From Hawksworthiomyces lignivorus (lineage: Eukaryota; Ascomycota; Sordariomycetes; Ophiostomatales; Ophiostomataceae): 64,000 nucleotides of DNA. A program made the translations under genes and the position numbers. Location of the stretch: assembly GCA_002917075.1 (NCBI GenBank), contig NTMA01000003.1, positions 310,001 through 374,000 of the forward strand. The letters are read 5' to 3'. Below, piece by piece: positions 10,899 to 22,270 of this stretch; the first letter of the stretch is position 1; every line of letters starts with the position of its first letter. Below the pieces are notes generated by a model. It had not been told where the DNA came from. It ran no database searches and saw nothing but the letters and a program-made list of their open reading frames with translations.

Positions 10899-11579
10899 GG
10901 TGGCGAGTGAGGGCTGCTTCGAGGGAGGAAAGGTCGAAAGACAATTGAGTGTTTCAGAAGTGCAGTGCACAGTGGGAGAGGTAATTGAAAGAGAGAAGCG
11001 AGGTTTCCAGAGGGGAGGCAGAAAGAAGAGCTTTAAAAGCAAGGGCTGTGAATATTAAAAAAAAAAAAAGGCTCGCCAGGAAAGCTCCGGGTTAAATTAT
11101 GAGGGGGAAGCTTTTCGGGTTTTGATTTGGACAGTAGTGGACTGACGTATTTTTCTGCTGATTTTAGAGTTCCCGGCTGGGCTGAGATGAGTAATCGTAC
11201 CACTATTTTGGCGGGGGAGACAGTTCAGCTGCGAAGCAGACAGGTGGTGTTAGGCCTGTAATCTACACTAAGCGGCAGGAGAGTGTGCTGTCAAATTGGA
11301 GCGCGTGCTCTGTTTTCTCTTGTGGTTAAACAGCAACTTATTTTTGGTCCTGCTGTTGATCGTCTGGAGTCAATGACGTGAAGTCGTTGAATTTGTAAAA
11401 CTTGTGAATTGGAAGTTGGAATTAGATTGGATTGGATCGAATCGATGGCTATGGAAGCTCTGTGGCGATGAGACTGGGAAATCAATGCCAGAATCTCTCG
11501 ACAATGCTGTGGTTCTTTATATCTACAATTGCATTTGATATCTTTTCTTTTTTGGCCTCTCCATGATAAGGACGCCAGT

Positions 11580-11587
11580 TGACGTCA
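11580..11587. promoter_or_regulatory. CRE-type palindrome TGACGTCA
   Basis: A full TGACGTCA lies inside the longer palindrome TTGACGTCAA, about 680 bp upstream of the rcf2 start. It is the consensus for Atf/CREB-type bZIP factors. Function here is inferred from the motif only. Confidence 0.35.
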
Positions 11588-14112
11588 ACGGGGAAAAAGA
11601 CCGAATAACGAACAACAAATAACGAAACAGCGAAAATAGATCGCTCACACACAAAAAGACTGCTAGTGCTCCCGCAGTCCGCAATCATGCCATTTGCCAG
11701 GCCATTTTTGCTTTCTGGCCACTATTTTGCCTGAGAGCAGAGGCCGTCCAAACCCCGATTTTCGTCCGCAAGCCACAGCGTTCCTGGTGCCCTACCACGC
11801 CTACCAATGGCTGACTGTTGCATTGGCCCCATTGGGTGTGGCTGGCCCCCTGTGGGGACGTCAGCAATGGTGTCGCATTGAGCTGCACGCGGAAAATACG
11901 TACTCCGCAAGGGAGTTTCCGGGTTGGCCGTCATGCTCTGGAGCTGGATTTTCTAGGGGCTCTTTTCAGGGGCAAAGTAACCATATTTTGCAAATTCGTA
12001 GGGATTTGGTTCACGAATCCCGCCTAAAAAATTTGCCTGGAACGCCAGACCTGCTGACTGACGTCTTCTTTTAGCGGGCTACCGGATAAGTGCAATTAGC
12101 ACTCATATCGCCCCTCGACACATCCCCTAAGCCTTAAAAAGCCACTCTGGTCCGCTCGAGAGGGCTTTGGTCTCTGCGCGGTTCTTTTTCGTCGCCGTTT
12201 GTTCTGTGCGCCATCTCGACCTCGCATGCAATTCATGGGCAAACCCAAGCATTCTTCAAAAATCCCATCTCGTGTATAGGTAAAGCAGAGAATATCCACT
12301 CCATAATTTTGTGCGTGACATGTTTCCCTTCATCTCGAATCATGTCAACTGTGTCGCGTGCACGGATTGCGTCGACAAACTCGCCATGAAATATGAGCGG
12401 TCTTTTTTCGGAAATCGAAGACCTCAGTTCACACAATGCATGGCCTCAGGCGGCATTGCTTACAGTGCTGAGATACTGGTTATCATTCAGCGTACGAGGC
12501 CTGCAGTAAAACATCTAAGATAATGGGGAGCAAGGCGCACCAAACTCGGAACTTCGGAGAGGCCATCAGCGCTTCTCTCGGATTTGGTTGGGCTGCTAAT
12601 GCGAAAATTAAGGCCTTAGGCATCAACATTTAACTACCAAGGCTTACGTTTGAGGAAAAGCCAACGACCCAATAAGTGGTCGGCTAGAGTAATACCAAGG
12701 TCCGGAAATGCTTCTACTGGACTCCACATAGTTAGGCTTAAGCCTAGCATTTTTCCTTTCCCCTGCATCCACGCTGCTAGAAGAGAAATTGCAGAACGGC
12801 TTTAACAAACCCAGCCCACACGGCTCTTTCCGATGCTGGGCCTTCACATGCACGTATGATGTTGTACGTTGGCACTGGTCTGGCAGATGGAGCCATTGTT
12901 CTGCTCGTGTTTGCATCTGCTCCCTGCATCGGTCAGTATGCTAGGCATTAGGGACCTGTCCAGTCCATACTTGTCGCCATCTAGACCGGTCTCTACTTCG
13001 TATTGCAGCAGATTGATTCCGCTCCTAACGGTGAAGACTCCCTCCTTGCTGCAAAGGAGACAAATTCTCCAGATTGTCTCACAAGGGAGCTTTTTTTTTT
13101 TTGTGTGCTCATTGCTGAATACGGCGTAGAGTGTCTCAATTTGGAAATGGGTCGTGCGTGGTTTTTCCCTTGACCGAAGTTCCCTAGGACCTTTTCTGGC
13201 CGCCCTGAGCCCGGAGAAAGAAAAGGCTGTCGGGGTGGGCCATGCCTGTCGGACTTGTAGAGCGGTGGATGCATCAATTCTCCTGGTCTTCTGCCGCTAG
13301 TCAATTTTGCCCGATTTTCTTTTTTGTCGTCCTCTGCTTTTCTTTTCTTTTCTTTTTTTCGCCTGCTCTTTTCTTTTTGGCTCTAGTTCCTTCTCCAGCA
13401 TGTCTTACACGGCATGCACGCCGTTCTCAGATGCTCCGTGCTCCGTATTTTCCGTACTTGTTTGCTTCGTAAGACACAGAGCAAACTACATCCCTGTCAA
13501 TATATATCAATGTCACAGGTCTTGTTTCCAAACAAAGGCGGTGAGCGACTCAATGCAAAAAAGTACTCCGTTCTCCGTATTCACAGACTTAACTCTAAAA
13601 AAAATATTGCCCCAAGTCATCACTAGCGAGCGGAATCGATGGGGCTCCAATTTCCCCTGCCCAAGCTCTTTTTGCGGTCAGATGGCTAATGTTAATTTGC
13701 CCACTTCAACTCTGGGAGCGACCGAACCATGGGAAGCTATCGAATGGGAGAAGAAAACATGAAAAAGAAAAATGATATGAAATGGAGCCCCAGGACTCCG
13801 TTGAAACCCAGAGAATGAAATAACGACTGCCGCGCCAGGCGTTCCCTGCAATCCACTGCAAAACACATCTGCACGTACATTTGTACACAGCCAAATGTCG
13901 TGTTTACCTTTTTGTACTTTGTCCTGCTAGCTACGCAAGACATCATGCGTAATCGATAGGCGCAAGTAGGCTTAGTATTCTGCATCTCGGCGTCCTCTTC
14001 CTTGTGCAGGCCAGATCACATCATGAGTCTGGGGATTCGCTCTCCACACAATGAGCGTTAGGCACTATCTTGACAAGGCGAACATTCCCCATGGAGTCTC
14101 TTATCTGAGACA

Positions 14113-14215
14113 GCAATCTAGCAATCTAGTAATCTAGTAATCTAGTAATCTAGTAATCTAGTAATCTAGTAATCTAGTAATCTAGTAATCTAGTAATCTA
14201 GTAATCTAGTAATCT
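14113..14215. repeat. 8-bp minisatellite (TAATCTAG), about 13 copies
   Basis: Near-perfect head-to-tail copies of an octamer. The flanks at 14103-14117 and 14212-14226 are themselves 13/15 identical (ATCTGAGAYARCAAT), so the array sits between two copies of a short sequence. No spacers are present, so it is not a CRISPR array. Confidence 0.9.
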
Positions 14216-14992
14216 GAGATAACAATATCAACAGACGTCACAATCTTCGAGATAATACGCCCTCACGTCGTGCTAGCTGCTGGGAGAGAAACCTGGAGAT
14301 AAAGCTAAGGCATGCAATATGCGGAGACGTACGACGTATGTAGAAGTCTGAGCTAGCTTGACGCAACAAACGGCAGGCAGATGTCTAAATCACAACGTTG
14401 ATATCTTCCTCTCCAAGGCCGCCTCTGTAATCCTAAGTGCTGATATCCTGAGGAGCAGAGAGTGTGTGCTCCCAGGTAAGCAGTCTTGCATAGCTCCGGA
14501 GCCTAGTACGAGCCATGACGAAAGGTTCTGTTGGAAGTACACATGTGAGAGCTTGCTCACCATGGCTCACTGTTCAAAGCATTCCATGGCCAGAAGGATC
14601 ACAGGGTGGCAAACCAGGTTTTCCTAAGTGCACAACAACACCAAATGACTGACAATCAATATTACGCAGAATGCTTAAGTCTGGTTCGACCATCTCTCAA
14701 AGCATGTGCAATTTTGGGCAAAACAGAGAATGGATCGCCACGCAGCTTGACGTCCAACGGCGTCCTGCAACCAATAATGGCCAAACCAATCTTTGATACA
14801 GGCGATCCTCCAAAGCAGTGCGTTCCGCTGGGTAGCTCAAAAGCAGAAATTAACCTATGGAAAGAAGGTCCGGCTTTATGTCTCTGGTGCTGCGGCATAA
14901 TGAACGAACCAAACTTTCCCTTCTTCTGACTCCTTCATCTCATCTTTCCATTGTATGTCTCGTCCGTCTCTTACTCACTTTGCGACCCGCGC

Positions 14993-14993
<1 letters not shown>

Positions 14994-15024
<31 letters not shown>
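14994..15024. repeat. Homopolymer of 31 C
   Basis: An uninterrupted run of 31 cytosines. Length may vary or be misassembled. Confidence 0.95.
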
Positions 15025-18000
15025 AGATCCGCTCTCCCCCACGTTCTCTCTTCGTACGTAGCTATTTATCGCCCGAGATTAATGCTCTTGATCGTCCTTT
15101 CTTACACCTCCCGTTTGCTTCGTTTCTTGTTGCAGTCTACGATGTACAGTACAATGCGCCGCGGCGCTATTACTCACCGTTCCCTTGATCCTTCAGGTCG
15201 AGGCGGTGAGTAATGGCACGCGCATGTGCGAGGCAGCAATGCTGGTACCGCCCTTCTGAGGGTGTTCTGTTGGACCCTTGCCGGCGGTACTGGTCAGAAA
15301 TGAGCAATAAAAAGGCAATCAACTGAGAAGATGGAGGGAGGCCAAACCAACGCGCGGCTTGGCATTTTTCTCTCCCGAGTGACTCTTTTGTTTTCCTATG
15401 TCGTCTTGCTGCTGTTTCTTCATTTTTTTTTTTCTTCGCGAAAAGATGAAAACCCCCCGTTTTTGCCAAATTTGGCCGCTTTCTATGCCGTCCCAATAAG
15501 TTTTTTCTGTTTTCTCGCACTGACGGCCGGTCCATCTTGCCCAATCAAGTATCCCGCGTCACCATCCCACACACGTCAAATACGACCAGCAATTATTAGC
15601 ACGCGCACTGGCTTACTTGCTTTCTACCACCCAATGCACTTTTTGCTCTTTTGTACGAGGAACGGCGTCCTTGGCTCTGGAAGTGCATGCGTAAGGAGAT
15701 GGTCGATCACATCTCCAGGGCGAAACGCCCATTTGTCGTCAGCGTACACATCCTCGACGTAGTTTTTCAACTTCCCTCTTCTTTAGCTGTCTGTCTCCTT
15801 ATTGCCCATTCTCTTCTCCTCCTCTCCCGCGAACGGGGCCATGTTAAATCCGCAAGAACAAGAAGCGATCGTCACTTGTTCGAGCCGCTAGGTACGGAGC
15901 AGATGTGTCAGCAGCACTGTCTTGGACTGTCCTTCTGCTGTCTCTAGCCTGTACTTTGCACATTCTCTCGTTTTGCTTCGAAGTGGCCATTACGCATAAG
16001 CATATTATATGCGGTGCGATGCAAGTGAACTTCCCAAGCGATGTCACTAACAAAGAAAAAGACAGTGCCAATAAGGCGATCTATTTTTTTTTCCCCTGGT
16101 CCTCCCAACCCTCAAAACTTTTTTTTTGCCATGCAGCCTGCCGTCCTGCCCGGTCCAGCCTGCAGCCTCGGTTCCACATCAGCGTAGCCGAATGCCCCTG
16201 CAAGATATAGTGCGGGCCTGTTCTTAGCATGCCTTTTCCTCTATTTTTTTTTGTGGTTTTGTTTGTTTTCTAGAGAAAGTCAAAAAGCCTAGCGCCACTG
16301 CTCAGCTTTTTCCACGCCGTCTTGCCCGTCTGTGGTTTATTCATGCTCCGCTGCTCCATACGCCAGCCCTCCAAGACTCAACGCTTAGCGTGTCGTATTG
16401 CAATTCGGAGCGAACATCGTACTGGGGCCTGGCTCTCACCTAGACCGACGCTGTCCACAAAAAGACGGGAGAACGTGGTCGGAACGAAGAAGACGCCAAC
16501 GCCAGCAGCACTGGCGAAACAAGACGATCGGTCCTGGTTGTTTTTTTTTTGTTACGTCTTATAAGCTCCAGCTCGCCGGTCTTTGTCCTAAATTCCCATC
16601 TTAGTAGTCTCCGTATAAGTCGAGGTACTTTCATCTTCCATTCTAAGAGACGTAGGTAGTCTGTAGAGCCGTTCCCTCTTCTCCCTTGGCTTGGTGGACA
16701 TCCCCGTGTTAGTTGTTAGCCCAGCCAACCAGAAGCCTATGCTGCTCATCTATTATGCAATAGCATTTGGGTTTGCTGCTTTCCTACTTTAATTCCTCTC
16801 CTGCTATTCGACGAGCTCTACTTCGAGAGGCGGACGAAAAAGTCGCCTGTAGAGGGTAGTTTTCCCCCCAAGCTGCGTCTGTTGATGTAAAGCATGCACA
16901 CAGGAATGCCGGGCGAGACCCCTTACCACATCTTTTCTTATAATAATACGCAATAGGTCGCTGCTTAATATGTGTGTTAGTCGACTCGTCCTACCGACTT
17001 AAGTCAACGCATCCCTGGAAACTGTTCGGGTTAAAAAGGAATAATAAGAAGTATGAGCCAAAGAAACTAAAGAAGAAAAGAAGGGCGAACAAAAGTACAG
17101 CCCAGCCCGACCCCATTCTCAAATATCTGCCTATGTTCCTGCGTTTTGCTTTTTTTCTACGTCCTGCGTCCCGCGTCTTGCCTGCTGCGTCTTGATACAC
17201 AGCGGTCGTTCTGCTGTTGATGTTCTCCTGTTGTGCCGTCTTTATTTTGGGAGCCAACATAGATTTAAGTTTTTTCTGCTCCCTTTTCTTCTCGCACCTC
17301 ACGCTGCTGTTACTTTGATCTCAGCGTTGTCATTTTTTTCCCAACCTAACTTACACTCGCTCGCTTGCGCACGCTCGCGCGCTCTCTCGGCCTCATTTCC
17401 ACCAAACGCTTGCATATACCGCATACGGCACAAACGTCGCACGCTGCTCCAGCTTCTGTGCCCCCTCCTAAGAAACTTGAATCGTCTAGGACGCTTTTTG
17501 CGTCATGCCACCCGTCCGTCCGCCTTGGATCTGCTGCCATTGTACTGCCAAACGGACCCTAGACTTAATTCATCGACATAAACTTTTTTGAACTCATCGC
17601 TTCCGCGTTTCGGACGGGAACCGCTTGCCCTCACTAATTTTCTAATACCTTGGATCTTGAACCGACTTGTTTTTTTTGTTTTTTTTTTCTATTACGGAGT
17701 ATTGATTTCCTCCATCTGCTTTCTTCTTTTCTTGGCCTCGTTTTTTATTTTGCCATCGTCCGGGGTGGTTTTCTTCTCCTGCTCCTCTCTCTCTTTTTTA
17801 TATTATTTTTCATATTCCCAACCACGCCCTGCAATCTCATCGCTCTGCCTGGCTTCGCCTCCAGCCTTGTTGTGCCCCCGTCAGTGGTGCCTCCACAAGA
17901 ACTTTACGGAGACAGCAGAGTAATGCATACAAGGTTATCGTGCATTGATATTAGCATAACCAGCGCACCCTCTTCCAGGCCTAGCCATTCACAGCGGGCG

Positions 18001-19138
18001 CAATTCCCCCAGACGAAAGCAAACGAAAGAATTTAAAAATTAAATAAATAAAAAGATCATCGTCTGGATCTTCGGCTTCGCAGAATCTCCATGCTATTGT
18101 ATCGGTCGCACCTTCCGTGCATGTGAAATCTCCACGATATCTCACAGTTTATAGCATCAATGTACGTACCCCCGCCCTCGTCTTGCCTCATCTTTCTGCT
18201 GCCTTGATTTCCTTGTGTGCATCTCCCTTTCCTCTTTCCTCGTGTGCCCTTTATTAGTATGCTCCCCGCCTTCCCCATCTGCGACAAAACAGACATCCAG
18301 CACGACTGGAGCAGAGTAAGAGCGCCAGCGGCTTCCCTGTATTGTTTACAATTCGCCGCCCTCGCAACTCGCGGCTTCCCTAGAGGCTACGAGACAGCAA
18401 GCGGTCGCCTAGACTCAGAGCACTCACCTCGTCTTCTCCTGCCTCTTTGTTATTTTCTCACTTTTCTGTCAAGTGCAATAACACAAGACGAGAGAGTGTG
18501 TGCCCAACCAACCACCAGCACGGATCAACTAGTTGGCCTCGCTCTGTCTGCTCTTTCCTTCTGCACTTTCTCCAACTGCTGCTTCGCTCTCCTCTCCATT
18601 TCTCTTCTTTATTTCTTGTCATCTCCCACTCTACAACTATCTTTGCATTTTCTCGGCTTCACTTTTTTTGTCTTACTCTTCTTTTTTTTTCATCACTGTC
18701 CTCTTCTCTCATCACTATCCATTTTGCCGGCCCTGCGCGGCATTCTGAACGCTACTGGTCGACTAATACAGTTATTCATTTGTTTTGCTTAGTTCGAATT
18801 TCTAATCACACCCCCCTTGTCCCTCCGCCACTACCTGTCTCCCTCTCTTTCTTACACTCTTGTCCCGCCCTAAATTGGAGTGTGCCAACAATAAGCGCCA
18901 CCCTTACCGGACCGGCAGCACATAGCCTGACTCTCTTGCTCACTGTCCCTCTCCCTGGAACACCCTAACGAATCCTCGAAGCAAAGGAACAATACCCACA
19001 GCTAGGCCTAGCCTGCTTTGTGCATAGGCCGAGCGCCCCTCGCTCAAATTTCTTTGACGGCCGCCCCATCGGAAACGCCCAAACCCAACTTATATCCTGC
19101 CTTCTCGTACGTGTACTAGGAACCTAACCTACTCAGTC

Positions 19139-22100
19139 ATGAAGGCAGCGTTCAAGTGGTTTGGTGCAAGTACCGAGGACCCCAAGAGTCGGGTTCCTCT
19201 TCCGTGCCCTTCTCGTCCTACCTCTGCTGCATCCACTAATACTGCTGCTGCTTCAACATTCGTTCGCCGAGTGCCCGCCGCCTCCGCCACCACCTCTCTA
19301 AGCATTAGCACATCCCAGTCGTCGTCGTCGTCGACGACCTGGCCCTTTTCTTCCTCCTCGCCGTCGGCTGCCACCGCCAAAAGCAGCAGTGCCGCCAAAC
19401 CCTCCAAATCCACCGCTTCTAGCACCACTGTCAGCGCTGCCAACAACTCCCAGACCTCCCCCAGTGGCGCCTGCCCTGATCCCAGCGCTGCGGTTTCTGA
19501 TAAACCCAGACAGAATTGTTATCGCGTATCTGCGGAAGACCACGCCAGCGTCGTCGCCACCTCATCTTCTCCCTCTTCACCACAATCATCTTCTTCCTCT
19601 TCTCCATCTCCCTTGATTCACACATCGCTATCGCTATCTCCTACGCCTCAGCCTGAGACACCCCGCTCTGCCTCTCCCGACGCCGCAACCCACGAGGCCT
19701 TTTTCAGCGAGCCGCGCCTCATCAAATCCATCCGCCAGTGTTCTCTGGCATCTCCCCCTTCCTCTCCCCAACAGCGGACGTCGTCACCGCCATTGCCGCC
19801 TCCCCCGTCATCATCATCTTCGCGGCGTCCCCTCTCTTCATCGCTGCGAGATTTATCACCTCCCGCAAAGCATCGCCGCATTGCTGCCGACAGCCTCAAT
19901 CGCAATCAGAAATCCCTCGACGACGAATATCCCAGCCTCTTTCAGCTCGACGATTCAGGCAGCCACCCCTCTAATTGCCCCGCTAAAGGCGCATTCCTTT
20001 CCACTACTACCACCACCACCAGCGCTGCCGCTGGCTTCGACGCCGACCTTGACAAGGACATCAAAGAAGAAAACACCATCTCTCGCCCCTCCGCATTTGA
20101 TCTCGACATCGACATGACGTCTGGACATTCCTTCGAGTCGGCCATGGGCCGCACCCGGCAGGACTCATTTGTCAGCGCCGGGCCCAAGCCCATCTCCATG
20201 ATCAACCCCAATCGTGATGCGCACAGAGCACGCCGCGAGAGTCTTGCCGGAAGCTTGATGGGCGGCGGCCTGAGCTGGGGCGGTCTCTCAGCGAGCAGCT
20301 TCATCCGAGAAGAGTAAGTCTATATAACAATTTTTTCCTAACCTGACAATATACTCCATCTTCATCGCTGTCTCTATCAAGAGGGAAATTAAAACAAGAA
20401 AAAAACCCCTCGTTTTCATCTCTCACCACTACCCCTCTTCCTTCGATGCCACTGCATGTCGTCGGTGTCACTCTCCCCATCGGCCCATTTCCATCCCAGT
20501 AGTGATTACCACGATACGGGCCCCAGGCTCATAGTTGCGAAAGGCGTTTCTAACTGATATGTCGTATAGTTTGCTCATGGGCACACCGCCCAACATGATG
20601 CATCAGTCTCCTTCTCTGCACTCCACGTCGTATCTTCCCAAGATGGAAGCCAACTTTATGCGCGATTTCATGTGCTGTGACCGCATCTGGCCCACAATGC
20701 ACGACCTGCTCCAGCACTATGAAGAAAACCATACTCGCCAAAACCCATCTTCCTCCCGCCACGCAGGCGGCTCAGCCCTTGCTATGTCAGGAAGCCAAAG
20801 ACCAGTAGGTGCTACTTCGGCGATTGGCGGTGCCACTCAATCCGCGCTTCCCGGAATGCAACAAGGCACAGGACAGCTTGGCCAGCAAAGCCGGCCTATC
20901 GGTGGTGTCGCAGCCGCTGGTGCAAACAGCAACGGTTTAAGTATGGGCTTGGGTGTAGGCGGATTTCAACAGATGGTGCGGCAACAGCAGCAGCTCCAAC
21001 AGCCGTCCGTTCAAGTACAACAGCAGCAGCAGCAGCAAGAGCAGGCACAGCAGACACAAGCCACGCCAACAGTTTCCAAGCTCCAGGTGCTGTCACAGAT
21101 GAACGACGATATGGACGCGGTAGGGGACATGGAAATGGACGATGCCGTAGGTCCCATGGACATGGATGACAGCAGCCAGCAGACAATTCAACAGACCCGG
21201 CAGCTGTTTGGCCAGCAACGCCCTCAGCTGAACCTCAACAGCACCGGCCTCGCTCACCAGGCACTGCGAACATCGACGCCAACAACGCCTGCTGCCGCCA
21301 ACTTTGGCTTCGCCAACAACCCAACCGTCTCATCTGTGAACACTCCCACTCTCTCCACACAGCAGCAATTTCCCACCTCACGGCCACAGTCGCAGTTCTC
21401 GCACGAGACGACTCCAGACTTGGACGACGACGATGTGCCAGGCATGCCCATGAAGATGAACTTGGGCGGCATGAATCTGAACGGAAACAATTTTGGCATG
21501 GGCTTTGCAAACAACCTTGGCAGCATAGACTTTAGCTGCATCAACGACCCGGCAAAGAGCCTCTACAGCCCCAACGGCGCCGCCGGCCCTCAAGTAAACC
21601 AGCAGCAGCAAGCTCTTGCCCAGCAGCTGGCCCAGTTCAACCTTGACCAGTCCCAGTTCCCGCCCGGCACAGATACAGCTGCTCTTCTCCAGCAGATGAG
21701 TGCTGCCTTTTTGCTGCCGGAAGAGCCTAAGCCTTTCCGGTGCCCAGTCATTGGCTGCGAAAAGGCATACAAGAACCAGAACGGTCTAAAGTACGGTGTC
21801 CCCTGATTTTAGCCATCCCTTGATCCACAAAACTAACAGTCACAACTAGGTACCACAAGGCCCACGGTCACGCCACTCAGCAGCTGCACGAAAATGGAGA
21901 TGGTACCTTCTCCATCGTCAACCCCGAGACATCCGCCCCATATCCAGGAACACTTGGCATGGAGAAGGAGAAGCCCTTCAAGTGCGAGTATTGTGGCAAG
22001 CGTTACAAGAACCTCAACGGCCTCAAATATGTAAGTCGATGCCGACTTTCGCACCCTTGTGCCCGGCATTTAGTTAGCACACTAGGGAGACATTTTCTAA

Positions 22101-22270
22101 TCATACCTCTATAGCACAAACAACACTCGCCTGCTTGCGATCCTGAAGTCCTGGCACAGCAGCAGAATCTACTCTCGACAATGGCAGCAACTCTCGGCCA
22201 AAATCCTATGGGACTCAACATGGGCAACCTGTCTACTCTGCCAAACATTGGCGAGGAGCCAATGAATTAG
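19139..22270 (+). CDS. sfp1: Sfp1-like C2H2 zinc-finger transcription factor
   Basis: Four exons: 19139-20313, 20570-21790, 21850-22030, 22115-22270; 910 aa. Introns are 256, 59 and 84 bp with GTAAGT/GTACGG/GTAAGT donors and CTAAC- or CTAAT-type branch sites. The first 390 residues are Ser/Pro/Thr/Ala-rich. Residues 427-447 (DFMCC...HYEENH) are the atypical first finger of the Sfp1 family, followed by Gln-rich and acidic stretches ([14 protein letters not shown]). Two C2H2 fingers close the protein: CPVIGC...HKAHGH from about 782, and CEYCGK...HKQH from about 844. Yeast Sfp1 is a nuclear, TOR-responsive activator of ribosome-biogenesis genes; the architecture fits, but the target set here is inferred. 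The gene sits between two very long non-coding regions. Confidence 0.85.

Larger units (their letters stand above)
10899..19138. other. 8.2 kb gene-free region between Rcf2 and Sfp1-like genes
   Basis: The two genes are divergent, so this contains both promoters. Both strands hold only short ORFs without family resemblance. It contains an 8-bp minisatellite (14113-14215), a 31-C run (14994-15024) and copies of the TACTCCGTA-type motif (13441, 13563, 15892, 17693). From about 16 kb to 19.1 kb the plus strand is strongly pyrimidine-rich, typical of a long fungal promoter or 5' leader for the Sfp1-like gene. Confidence 0.6.

Noticed and set aside
14113..14215. Possible CRISPR-like array
   Set aside because: It is a simple head-to-tail octamer with no spacers, in a eukaryotic genome.
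18217..18968. 191- and 173-aa plus-strand ORFs upstream of the Sfp1-like gene
   Set aside because: Their Phe/Leu/Ser-rich composition comes from pyrimidine tracts; no conserved motif or splice partner.
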